Of a stretch of DNA of 43,223 nucleotides, positions 30,586 through 41,763 are shown one piece after another. The DNA comes from Gnetum montanum (Eukaryota > Streptophyta > Gnetopsida > Gnetales > Gnetaceae). Position 1 is the stretch's first letter, and each line of letters starts with the position of its first letter. The notes below the pieces were generated by a model. The model worked only from the letters and a program-made list of their open reading frames with translations. It was not told where the DNA came from and searched no databases. The stretch is from contig MNCI01022061.1 in assembly GCA_015680685.1 (NCBI GenBank), positions 11,344 to 54,566 on the forward strand. Direction: 5' to 3'. Position numbers and translations under genes: made by a program.

Positions 30586-32524
30586 ATGTCTCTTCTTCGC
30601 ATAAGAGCACTTCACTGCCTAGGACTAACACAAGAGATATTCGGTGGCATAATACGCATAAACAAGATCCGCTTGTTCCTTAGCAATTTCATGTGGTGTA
30701 TACTCATCACGATGAGTATGTACTTGATTTCACCTTTATTTTCCACCAAGATGAACAATTGCATTGGAGAGACTTGGAGGGTAACATAGTGTTGCCTCTA
30801 GACTGATTAGTCCCCAACATGCTCCTTTGTGCTCTCACATGAATAGGCATGCCACTTTTATATGTAGAGTATGTTGCATACGATCATGACACAAGGGACT
30901 ATCATCCCACAGAAGCGCAACGTCAAAGGGACTTGTGACAGGAGAGACACCATACATCCTTGAAGGGGAAATGGTTCCATAACGCTCCGCACATCTTTAG
31001 CAAAATTGAGGATGGTGAACCTACTTCAACAAGTTTCCCAAAAAACAATGTTCCCCCTCTTAACGATGGTCAGGAGGTGGTGTATCAAAACCTCCACTCC
31101 AGTGTTCACAACCCTAGTTCTAATACCCACAAATAAGAAGTGTTTAACGAGGGAACACGAACACACGATAAGGGCAGACGTTCTAATTGTGATCATGATC
31201 AGGGCCAAGAACACCAAAGAGAAGGTAGAAAACATCATGATGATGATGGTTCTCCTTCTTCTTCACCTTGATCATCACCTTCACCCTCTCCTTCAGTGTT
31301 TGAATGTAGTCATAAGGAAACCAATCATGAGGATAAAGGAAAATAGAGTGAAAAACATCGACGAGACAGTTGAAAATAAGGATGAGGGCACTCTAGGAAA
31401 TCAAGGCATAGAAGAAGGGAGAGTAGGGAACTGCGTAGACACCGTAGATGCTATGAACGAGATGATCACGAAGAACCCCTACTCATAATTAGAAGCATGC
31501 TAGATATAATAGAGGCTGTAAGAGTTCCAACAAGGCACCAAAAGGATAGTAGGATCAAGAGGTTAGACATGAACAACATCCCATGATTTGAAGGGGGATA
31601 CAACATTGATCCTCAAAATCATTTACAAGCATTCCATGATGCATGTGCCTTGTAAAACATAGAGAATGAATGGCAAAAATTGAAGTTGTTCCCAATGACA
31701 GTAGTGAAAGAAGCAGAAAGTTGGTATTGGTCCTTAGAACCAGAATCCATTTTGAGGTGGAGTACAATGTTAGAATTGTTCAATGATAAGTACCAAACGT
31801 ACTCCCAAGTGTCTAACCTATGAAAGAAAATCCAAGGATGGAAGCAAGGAAATCATGAACCCTTGGATGCTACCATGGGCCGCTATTACGCACTGTTACA
31901 TCATTGCCCTAGCCATGGTTATTCGCAGCAGGATCAACTATGCCATCTCATGGATGGACTTAAGCATAAAACAAGGAGAACCCTCGGGACGTATGCCTAA
32001 GGAAGATTGTCAGAGCTTAGATCTCATCAAATTCATAGATTGCTAGAGCAAGTAGCTAAGGAAGAAGGTGAGCTACGAAAGAGAGAAAGTGCAGAATAAT
32101 ACAACCAAGATCCTTCCCTCTGAAAAAGGGGAATGAGATTTTGTGAGGAGGAAGAAGAGTCACCACTCAAAGAGATGGTGAATAGGAAAACTTTGCAGCT
32201 TCAAAAGTTAACAACAGAAGTATCAGCAAAGGTAGACTAGATGTGGGACTCCCTAGATAGTAGGTTTGAAACTATTCTCAAAATTGTAGAGGAGTCTAGG
32301 AAGTGAGGTAGTGACCATGACAAAAAGAAAAAGAGAGATGTGGACAATGCATGTAACAAGGGTAAGGGAAAAATGGCCATCATAGAAGAGGTTGTGGATT
32401 CAAACATGGACATTGACGGTGGATGCGAGATATGCTAATATAACCATCCTAAGGGATTTTGCCCAGTGATCTCACATCTACAAGAGTCTAGGGTGTATGC
32501 ACTCAATCCACAACTTAACAAATG
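30586..32524 (+). pseudogene. gag polyprotein of element D
   Basis: ATG at 30586 opens the N-terminal region, which changes frame early and then keeps FHVVYTHHDEYV and HWRDLEGNIVLPLD. A Ser/Pro-rich tract (31240-31290) and an Arg-rich tract follow (SRHRRRESRELRRHRRCY, about 31395-31460). The frame reaches an in-frame UGA at 31584-31586, at the same codon as in element B. The capsid-like domain follows (YNIDPQNHLQAFHDACAL, NIENEWQKLKLFP, ILRWSTMLELFNDKYQTY). A coiled EEGELRKRESAE segment and the zinc-knuckle-like C-x2-C-x3-H-x4-C (about 32429-32462) end it. Several stops at Gln and Arg codons show decay. Confidence 0.8.
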
Positions 32525-32529
32525 ACAAG

Positions 32530-33715
32530 CACCCCGATGGTTACCTTATCCCCAAGGTGACCCAAGGCAGTTCCACCAACCTTCAACATATTATCCAAGT
32601 GGAACTCCACCACAACCCATTGAGCAACATCAATAGTGGCAATACCCACAGTCATGGGGGATGCCACCACCAAGGCAATAATACCCCTACCAGCAACTGG
32701 ACCCATATGGCTACTACATGCAGCATCAAATCTTTCCACGTGACTCTGTTAGTCATGTTGCATCACAACATCACTACCAAGCTCGTGAGTATTATAGAAC
32801 TCCTTCTCCTAGGGAAGATAACCCACAAACATACCATCCTTCAAATCCATCCGCAACTCTCACACCAATGGCTCCATTACCACCTGCTCCAGCAATGCAA
32901 GGGGAACTCCCTACTCAATCGCAACAACACAATGCCACGAGGGCTATGAATCTTCAACCTACTACTGGTTCTAACAACTGTATGAAGAGAAGACCTTTCT
33001 TTAGAACCAACAATCCAACCAAGCCCTCACAACCACAAGTAGTTGAACCTCTAAACACCTCCTCATCAAATAAGGCTTCAGAGCTCCCTTCAAACCAAAC
33101 ACAGAGCTCAATGCATATGGTTATGTTAACACATGCTGTTATTGACTGGATTAAGGTTGTCCACCTTCCCAAGAAATTATCTAATCCTAGAAACCCTCTA
33201 ATTTATCTCCAAATTGCTGGGAATGAACCATGAAAAGCTCTTTTGGACTTAGGTTTTGGAGTCAACTTAATATCACAAGAGATGTACAAAGCCTGGAACT
33301 TGCCTCCATTAAGGAAGAGCAATATTCACCTAGAGCTGGCCGACCAGTCCATCACTATCCCCTTGGGACTGGTGGAGGACATCATTACCATGGTGTGTGG
33401 GTGGTTGTACCCAGCTGATTTCCTAGTAATACAAGTGAATAATGATAAAGGGGACTTCCTAATAATAATGGGGAGGGCATGGCTAAGTACTATAGATGCA
33501 TGCTTAGGAATCCACGATCTTTCCTTGGAAATATCTAAAAAGAACACTTTTGGGAAGATTGAGAAGAAGAAGGTTCCATGCATCACATATAGTGATACAG
33601 GGTTCCATTGTGTGCAGAGATCATGGGTTTTGCAAAGTTTAGCATTACCTGCATGCAACCAGTGTGCACAAGACATTAATATACAAAAGTGCCTGTATGT
33701 AGCAGCCACATGATA
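32530..33715 (+). pseudogene. Pro/Gln-rich region, protease and Cys-rich linker of element D
   Basis: A Gln/Pro/His-rich stretch (32540-32940) leads to HMVMLTHAVIDWIKVVHLP and the active-site region ALLDLGFGVNLISQEMYKAW (33238-33297). Asp is kept, but the usual Ser/Thr of D-S/T-G is Leu. DFLIIMGRAWLST (33451-33489) and the Cys-rich segment VPCITYSDTGFHCVQ and CNQCAQDINI follow. The stretch 33243-33713 is open for 156 codons, the longest kept pol-proximal frame in D. One TGA lies just upstream, at 33231. Confidence 0.82.
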
Positions 33716-34917
33716 AGAAGACACCTAGTGGCTGAAGGTTGATCAAGAGAGCAACTCACTAACGTGCATGGAAATAAATGAGGGAATAACTAATGCTTAC
33801 ATCGAAAGCATAGATGCACTAGAGCAAGTCGGTCACCAAATTCCTAACCTTAACCAGGAAAACATCAACTAGGGGAAGTTGGAAATTTCTAAAGAAGTCA
33901 GACAAGAGCCTTAATAAGAAATTGTTAGTCAATGTGCAACAAACTAAACCTTTCCATGAATTTAGAATGGTCAGTGCACATAATACCTCTGAGAAGGGAC
34001 AACCCTGCTCACTATTTCAGATCTCTCCCTTCCAACTCAGTCATGGGGGAGATGGCCACCTCTGCTAACCAATTGAGGCCCTCAATTATTTTTTTTAAAG
34101 TTTTTTTTATACATTTTTGTTTTACAAATTTCTTTAAATTTTTTTTTTGCAACATCATTATACTTTTTTCCATTCCATTCTCTTCTTCCCATCATTCTTT
34201 TTCCATTCTCCACCTCATTACCAATTGTATCAATAGAATATATTTTGGTTGATACAATGTTTTCTCTTTGGTGAATTCTTGAGGTTAAGTATTTAACTCT
34301 TGCTCCCAAACGACATTTCCAGAGCCTACAAACTCTTTGAATGTGGGTTTTTCAGGGCATAAAAGACATGAGCCTGCTTTGGGGAGGACCCACTAGCATT
34401 CCTATTTGGTGCATCAGTTAACTTCTTTCCCTTAAACATTTCCATAATCAACATTTGTTTTATTCATTTCCACCTCTAACATTCATTTGATTGGCCTTGC
34501 CAATGTTTATTTTTCTCCATATTTCTTATTCATTATCTTTTTCTATTCTATAGCTATTGGAGGATTGCTCTTAGTCATGGGGGCCTTGGTCTAATTTTTT
34601 CAATTTTTCCTAACCTCTACACCTTAGGTAGTCACCAGTGTTATATCTCTAGAATCCGTATCGGCCATATCACAACTTAGCCAATGGACCTTACACCGAA
34701 GTAAGGTATCAACTGTATTGTGATTTACTTATCCTTGCCCATATGTGACTATGTTGTGTGTGTAGATGGCAATCATACAATAATGGACTAGACCTGGAGA
34801 AAACACTTAGGATGGACTGGTGTTGGAACAGTTGTGCAAGGAACAAGATTGATGGCACACTCATGGATGAACAATGGAAGGTGCAATCTTAGCATTGGTA
34901 GCAACATGTCTTCTCCT

Positions 34918-34949
<32 letters not shown>

Positions 34950-35149
34950 TAGCTACCAAATAAGGTTGGATGTCAAATGTGTATAGTGTTACTCTTATGG
35001 TCATGAACACTAATGTTGCCATATATTGTAATGTTGATTTGTTCACATGTTACCCCATTCACCATCAGTGTCATTCAAGTCAATAATCCCATACCTTCCC
35101 AATATTTTGTAAGGAACTCAAGGATGAGTTTTCATTTAGTCATGGGGTA
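33716..35149 (+). other. deletion junction and 3' non-coding region of element D
   Basis: The linker before RT decays up to about 33915 and then meets integrase-end sequence at about 33930. T-rich DNA follows (34085-34160). At 34355-34407 is the phrase CATGAGCCTGC...TTTGGGGAGGACCCAC, also present in C at 37822-37855. (CT)n is at 34917-34942. Just before the 3' LTR stands TTTAGTCATGGGGTA (35135-35149), the position of the polypurine tract. Confidence 0.7.
35135..35149 (+). promoter_or_regulatory. polypurine-tract region of element D
   Basis: TTTAGTCATGGGGTA directly precedes the 3' LTR. The same phrase precedes the 3' LTR of C (41749-41763, with five G), so it is conserved where plus-strand priming should start. 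It is shorter and less pure than a typical polypurine tract. Confidence 0.6.
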
Positions 35150-35917
35150 TGATGAGCCGTGATATCACATCCTACCTCATCTTCTATGAATAAGAGGCAA
35201 TGCCCTTTGTTCCCAATAGTAAGACTTAGACCCTTTGCCAAATTCTTGTAGTTTAGTCATTCCAAAGATTGAATAATTCCTATGTGCCCGCAATAGGAAT
35301 CATAGAGTAAATGGATCTTTATTCGAGAAATTTGTACTTGAGCACACATTTGTATACGACAATAAAGACAAACTTTATGATAAACATTGTAGCATATAGA
35401 TTAAGCTACTTAGTAATTAATTATTGTTGAATATTTAATGCTTTCCTAGTTAATTAATTTCTCTCTCAACCTTTAACCCTCCTAGTTAAGTACACTCAGT
35501 ACAACCGCTTCGAGCATGTGTGTAGCGCTTAGGAACCGAGTAATGATTAGCATTTGGTAATCCCAGCAACGTTGCACTAGTTCAAGATGTGTAAAGCAAG
35601 TGGGAATGGATACTGGTGTTAGGAACATTTAGAAACTAGTTAATGAATAGTTAATGTAAGTTAGCCACTTAGTTCTCTCTCCCTCTCTTTAGTAATAGAA
35701 GACATAAAAAAAAGGTAAAAGCTATAAAAATCATATTACCCAAGCTTACTTAACCATACAATTGTGACAATACAAGTAAGTTTGGGAAGACAATGATTAA
35801 TTAATCTTGAATGTTCCATTAAGGTGCATAAGCACTTAGTCCTTGGAGTTCGACCGGATCACACGTGAAATGCTTGTATTCATATGGTTGAGTGTAGGGG
35901 TATCTCACCACTCATCA
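35150..35917 (+). mobile_element. 3' LTR of element D
   Basis: Starts TGATGAGCCGTGATATCACA and ends CACTCATCA. Compared with the 5' LTR one of the two U3 palindromes is lost (18-base shortening) and the TATA box is TATGAATAAGAG. The remaining sequence is very similar, indicating a fairly recent insertion compared with C. Confidence 0.92.
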
Positions 35918-36235
35918 AATGTGTTAGATGAAAATTGATTAGTGGCCCTATCCTTGAATGAGGTGAACAAGACATTCAATAAGCATCATCATGACCTTAG
36001 AATTAGGAAAGTAAAACTTCAACTAGGAGATAAGGTTCTCTACTAGAACCCCACACATGTACCTCAAAAGATAAAATTTCAAACATTGTGGGAGGGACCT
36101 TATATAATTAATCAAACCTTTCCCTCTAGGGCCATGATAATTTACAAACTTGATAGCTCGAGTAAAAAGTAGTTGGTCAACATCCAACAAGTAAAAACTT
36201 TCCTCAAACCAAGATAGGCTAGTGCAACTACTACC
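35918..36235 (+). pseudogene. integrase of element C, C-terminal remainder
   Basis: After the right target duplication the integrase frame of C resumes: V-L-D-E-N, a stop, LVALSLNEVNKTFNKHHHD, then VKLQLGDKVLY (the usual chromatin-proximal end of gypsy integrase, K-x-G-D-x-V-L) and FQTLWEGPYIINQTF. VNIQQVKTFLKPR ends the recognisable part. The first 20 residues match the end of the integrase frame in element B at 496-585. Confidence 0.85.
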
Positions 36236-36699
36236 TTAACAGATGAACAACCACGTTCTATTTTTTAAATCTCCTTCTTCCAACTTAGTTGTGGAGGAGA
36301 TGGTCATCCATGCTAATCATCAAATTGGATTTTTACTTTTTCTACTTCTTGTTTTTCAAGTTTTTGATTTTTACAAATTATTTATTTTACAAATTCTTAA
36401 TTTTTCAAATTCTTCTAATTTTACACCATTGTTAGTACCTATGATCCTTTTTTGATTATTTTACACTTTCTTATATATTTTACTTTGTTTTTTTTATTCA
36501 AATGTGATACTTTCTTATTTTTGTTAATAAAACTACTTTATTATCACAGGACACAATGCCACTATTGTTGTTTACTAATGATGGTTTGTGCTTAATGTGT
36601 GATTATCGATGTCTAGTTTTTATTTTTGAATACTAATATCTAATGACTTTGACATGGTTTATTTTTCATGGAACAGATAGTGAGTCCATGTCATCCACC

Positions 36700-37041
36700 C
36701 ATCCAATGAACTTTATAGTTTTGCTTGTTCTAGGAATTTGAGATCCCTTTCATTAAATTTTTTTTAATCAATTAGTGATCTTGGTAGTTCTAGAATTAGG
36801 AAGGATTCAAGGTTTGTAAAGGGTGTGAATTTAAGGGAATTCAATACTCTTTGTACTCTTCTACTTGCTCATCTAATGAACTCTATGGTTTTCCATGTTT
36901 TAGGAATTTGAGGTCCCTTCTATTAAAGAATTTTTTTAATCAATTAGTGACCTTGGTAGTTTCCGAATTAGGAAGGGTTCAAGGTTCATAAAGGGTGTGA
37001 CTTCAAGGGGACTCAATACTCTTTATACTCTTCTACTTGCT
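36700..37041 (+). repeat. 170-base tandem duplication in element C
   Basis: CATCCAATGAACTTTATAG (36700) and CATCTAATGAACTCTATGG (36870) start two units that continue in parallel through TTTTAATCAATTAGTGA and TACTCTTCTACTTGCT. The copies differ moderately. Confidence 0.9.
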
Positions 37042-37112
37042 TTAGTGTGAATCACAAACTTCTTACCATCCCATACCACCCATCCATTGATAGGAAGTCA
37101 AATAACATCATT

Positions 37113-37322
37113 GCATGGTGTGGTTCCCATTTCAAAGAAAAAAAAAACCAATGAGAATTCAAAGCACACCCCTTTGACATGAATAAGTCCTTGCATGGTG
37201 TGGTTTCGATTTCAAAAAAAAAAATGATGGGAATTCAAAGCACACCCCTTTGACATGAATAAGTCCTTACGTGGTGTGGTTCCCATTTTAAAAAAAATAA
37301 TGGAAATTCAAAGCACATCCCT
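37113..37322 (+). repeat. three-unit 76-80-base tandem repeat in element C
   Basis: Units start at 37113, 37193 and 37269 with GCATGGTGTGGTT (third: ACGTGGTGTGGTT). They contain an A-tract of varying length, then AATTCAAAGCACACCCCTTT and GACATGAATAAGTCCTT. The third unit is incomplete. Confidence 0.92.
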
Positions 37323-38689
37323 TGGATAAATAAATGACCTACAAGCACTAGTTATGGGACTCAAACAACATGCACTTATGCTTGAAAGTCCCGTCTAACT
37401 AAGGCCCTCTCTCTCAATTCCTACTTTTCTTTTCTTCTCTTTGTGGAATATTAGTTGTTTTGTGGAAGCACTCTGGTGTCTCAAGTGAGTGGATCGGTCT
37501 TGGAGTGGTGATGCGAAGTCACTGAAAGTGGCTGGGTTTTTTTTGGACTGATGATGGAAATTTCTAGGTCATTCTAAACACAAATTCCACAAGGGACTTC
37601 TTATGACCTCAATTTGGAACTCCATTCCACCTTCTCTATCATCCATCCATGCTGCCATAAATCACCTCACTGATGTGTTCTATGTTATGCTCTATGTCTT
37701 GGTTTGATGTGTTGGGGTTCTTGGGTAGATTCTTTCTAGTTGATCCTTAACTTTTCATGACCATTAATTGATTATGGGGCCCACGAACTCCTTAGTTGAG
37801 GTTATGCAAGGACAAAAAGGGCATGAGCCTACTATGGGGAGGACCCACTTGCATAGCTCTTAGTCTAGTTGGTTAAGGTTCCTTACCTTTAACATTGCTA
37901 CAATCCTATCTTTCACATATTCCATTGAGTATTTTGCTCAATGTTCCTTAATTTTTCATTTCATTCATCCACTAAATTAATTTTTCTCTATTTTTCCAAA
38001 TTCATGAACTTCAACACCCTCTTCTCATGTTTTCATATGGTTCTTAGTCTTTTGAACTTTCATTTGATCCCAATTTCATCCAAAAATTCCTTGTATTTTT
38101 GCAAGTTTGACCAAAGTCAATGATAGTCAATGGTGATTAATAGCTACGTCAATGAGGCCTTGTCAATGCAACTAACTGTGTTGACAAAGACTCGTCGACG
38201 CAGTGCGTACATGCTATATATACTACCTAGCACTTGGGAATTTTTTGTCATTTGCTCATAACATAGAGGATGTTTTTACAATTTTTTAGATCCAAAACCT
38301 TCCAGAGCTCATAACTTTCCAATCGTTTGTCTAAATCACTCTTTTTTCTGATCTTGCACTTACTAGAGGTAAGATCTTTATTGTGGGGGCTACAAACCTT
38401 AAGGTTTCCAATGAAAAATTTTGAAAATTTTTCTAACTCCCCAATGGGTTAATAACCTTAATAACATAGAAACATCAATTTTTTTAAAGATCAACCCTTC
38501 CAACAACCTCCAGGATGTTTTATTAATGATAATACATAAATAAATAATAATTGGAGTAATTAAATCAACCATAATCACAACTTAGCCAAAGTGTAACCAT
38601 CCTTAAGAGATAATGGTATCCCAATTGTTTTAAGTTACACAATGATTGCTAATCTATGGTCTCATTATAATTATAGATGATACCAAAAC

Positions 38690-41510
38690 AAAAATGCCCA
38701 CATGAAGGAGAACCTTTGCAACCATGGGAGAAGTAGCCTAGAGCTAGAAGGGACCAACAAGAACATGGCTAAGAATTACCAGAAGCAACCCATGCAATAG
38801 GACCTCTTCATGAGAACCTTGAAGTGGAATCTGTTTGATAGATTCTAGAAGAAGAAGTGCCAATAGAATAATCCAAAGAGGAGATAGGCATGGACTTGTA
38901 GCAAGGCTTGAGGTCACTTTGACTCAAGCCTACCTAGACATCATTAGGTCCTGAGAGATCCAAAGATCAGTTTTTCAAGAGATCAATTTCAGGCCATTTT
39001 TGGAAAAAGCTCCAAACGATGTCAAGACACAACTGTAAGCCTCTTCTATGTGGCAAGTAATCACATCTAGTGGGGAATGGTACATGGGAGAGACATATCT
39101 CTTCTAGAGTAATGGAAGGCCAAGGTCCGTTATAAAAATCAAGGACATTCAAGTGTCATACTCAATAGAAGCTATTTCATAGGCACTTGGGTTGCCTAAC
39201 ACTAGAACATAGCTAGCAAAACTGTCCACAAAAGGTGATCCTAAGGGGAAGAGGGAGTGGACCTAGCATTGTTATGAGGTTGACCATAAGGATTATGGTG
39301 TGCTCACACCAGCAAAGTGAATTTACTTTAAGATTGTAGCCTATCACCTTAATCCAATGGTGAGGCCCAGCAAGGTAACTACCTTCTTTGCCTAAGTATG
39401 TATTGTTCTAAGTGAAAAATTTCCCATCAACCTTCCACAGCTGATCTACTTAGAGATCGACAAACACTTCAAGGAAAATGAATGTGGAAGGAAGACCCTA
39501 TCCTTTCCATCCCTCATTAGGAAACTTTGCAAAAGGATAGGCATTGTTTACTATTCCAATGATATCCTTAGGCATGCTTCTATGACCTTATGGTCAAAAA
39601 TCATGAAAGATAAAATGCTAGTGATAACCCAAGAAGAGGAGAAGTCGCCACCACCATCTACTCAGGAAATAGCATCAAAGGCTCATGCAACGATTGAATA
39701 TTTATGTAAAATCTGAGAATAGCTCTTGAGCAAATAAGAGCAACATGCAAGAATGAATGGGATAGATCCATCTTTGTATCGACCAATAATGAGTTACCTT
39801 AATGAGGTGGCCCAAATAGTTAGCTAGATGGAGAGGGGTGGTCAATCTTCTCTATCCAACAAACATAGTTACTTGCAAGTTTGAATCCTAATGCTTGAGA
39901 AGTGATGGTGTCATTATTACAATACCATATATTTCTAAAAATCTCTAGGAATGCCACCACTTTCTCATTGTGGTTGGAGGAAGGCAAAGGGACAACTATC
40001 TTGGTGATGCAACACCAAGGGTAAGAGATAATAGCTAAAGTGATTGCTAATCATGTAGCTAAAGCATTAAATGTACCTACAGCATATATACTAGACGTAT
40101 TTACACTTCAATATGTGTAGACATCCTCAAGCATGATCAATGGAAAGTTAGATGCAACCTATAATAAAAATTTGTTGGAACAACTGGTGGGAATTGGGCA
40201 AATAACTCCGGACATCTTTGATCTTCCGAAAGACATTACTGCAACCTAGTTAAAGCTACTAAATGCAAGGGGCAAATGCATTATCCTAGAGGGGCAACTT
40301 GAAATAGCCCAAGAAAGAAACCAATGCTTGACTGTAGAGGTTGTTGAACTATGTACCCGAATTATAGATCTTGTGATCCTCAGCCCAACAATAATAGGAG
40401 ATGAATCTTTCAAACAAATTTAAGAATGATTCTAGAAGGCTAAGGAGGAGGTAGTTATGGCCATCTTTAACTAGTCCATGGTAGAAGCCAAAATATATGC
40501 AATTTAGAAGGACTTGAACCAAATGTATTTGGAGAATGAAGCCCTAACCACATAGAATTATTGCCTATGAAATGTTGATGCTCAAAAGGACCAAATGTAG
40601 GAATTCATTCATCAATAACAAGAGTAGCTTGCTAGGGTGAACACTAAATTGAGAAAATTGACCATAGAGAACCAAAATCTGTCAATGGAGAAAGTACATG
40701 CCTTGCAGCAAAAATTTTGCCATTGAGATCACCGCCTAGAAAAATGAGGCTTTGAAGTTTGAAAAAGTGAAGAATTACTACAGAGACGAGGTTGGCTTAC
40801 AAAAGGAAGTTAATGAGAAACACATTTAGATGATGAAGGTGAAACTGAATGAAGCCCTCTAGCAACTCCAACAAGAAAGAGAAATGTGGCAACCCATCAT
40901 TGATGCGATCAATGCCTACAACAAAGTGGAGATCCCCTTGAAGGATTTGCAAATCAAGGAAATGATAGAGTATATGGGATTGGCCAATCTCTGATATGAA
41001 AACTTGATAATGCTAACTACTGGACAACTACAGTCAGAATTAGAACAACAAGTGGCTAGCTCGTATCTATTATACAGAGTAGAGTTCAAGTATCACAAGG
41101 ATGCCAAGTAGAAGCTTAAGACTACAACCATTAAACTTGATGTTCTTAGAGCATGGTTTAGAGACCAATGATCAATCACTAAGAATTTAGCTAGATAGAT
41201 GAAAAGACACAGTTAGGGTATTCAACATTAAATGAAAATAGTTCACTACCTGGTTCATCAACACTAAAGGACTATTTCTAGTAATCCCATGTCACTAGGA
41301 TGTACCTATTCCAACCTACATTGGAAAAGTTGCATAGATGATGCATGACCCAAAAAGTAAGGAGGAGCAAATGAAAGCACTACTGGATGCTTTCCACCTC
41401 TTGCCTAAAGTTGCAGCAATAGCAGAATAGCCATAGCCACCTCAACCGTCGCCTGTGCGTGAAGTTGGTGAAGGTTCCTTAGAGTCTTAGGAACCATCAT
41501 TGCTTAGGAC
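38690..41510 (+). pseudogene. extra reading frame of element C: plant-transposon-like domain plus coiled coil
   Basis: Downstream of pol, a decayed frame of about 900 codons can be followed through many stops. An acidic N-terminal part is followed by NPMVRPSKVTTFFA and by INLPQLIYLEIDKHF, RKTLSFPSLIRKLCKRIGI (39430-39545). That last stretch resembles the 'putative plant transposon protein' domain that accompanies Athila-like elements (N-L-P-x-L-I...F-P-S-L-I-x-x-L-C). From about 40240 to 41100 the frame is rich in Lys, Glu, Gln and Leu with heptad-like spacing (LEGQLEIAQERNQCL, TKLRKLTIENQNLSMEK), a coiled coil. A Pro-rich end follows (PQPSPVREVGEGS). Most stops are TAG where Gln is expected. 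An env-like role, as proposed for third frames of Athila elements, is only one possibility. Confidence 0.6.
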
Positions 41511-41748
41511 CATCTGATCTTCTCTAACAGCTTCACAACATCAAGGAATGTGCTATCCAGTTTTAAAGAGTTGTGTCATGGTGTTTAATTTTGTGTCTTG
41601 AACACTATCATTCTTTGTAATATGTGGATCCGTACACCTAGGCACTCCATCTTTTGTCAAGTTAGTTAGTTTGTTTTATTTGAAGAAAAGTTAGTTAGTA
41701 ATCCCATACCTTTCCAATTTGTAAAAGAACTTGAGGATGAGTTTTCAT

Positions 41749-41763
41749 TTAGTCATGGGGGTA
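41749..41763 (+). promoter_or_regulatory. polypurine-tract region of element C
   Basis: TTAGTCATGGGGGTA immediately before the 3' LTR. It is the same phrase as in D, which supports both LTR borders. Confidence 0.6.

Larger units (their letters stand above)
29656..35917 (+). mobile_element. gypsy-like LTR element D, gag-protease only, nested in the integrase of C
   Basis: The LTRs are 29656-30441 (786 bases) and 35150-35917 (768), starting TGATGAGCCG and ending ATCA. A perfect 5-base target duplication flanks the 6.26 kb element. Inside are a primer-binding site, gag and protease with the Cys-rich linker. The sequence then jumps near 33900-33935 to what corresponds to the end of integrase in C (VNVQQTKPFHEF against VNIQQVKTFLK). 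RT, RNase H and the integrase core are missing. It is therefore non-autonomous; if the deletion is older than the insertion, it moved with enzymes supplied by a relative. Confidence 0.9.
36240..38690 (+). other. 3' non-coding region of element C
   Basis: T-rich DNA without an open frame. It holds a 170-base tandem pair (36700-37041), three units of a 76-80-base repeat (37113-37322), the conserved GGGGAGGACCCAC block (37840-37852), and an LTR-U3-like palindrome with a TATATATA box (38147-38222). Confidence 0.65.

Noticed and set aside
34917-34942. (CT)n tract as a regulatory GA element
   Set aside because: Simple microsatellite in the non-coding end of a dead retroelement; no gene nearby.
36700-37322. 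CRISPR-like or satellite array
   Set aside because: Two adjacent tandem duplications of different unit length without spacers; ordinary internal repeats of the retroelement.
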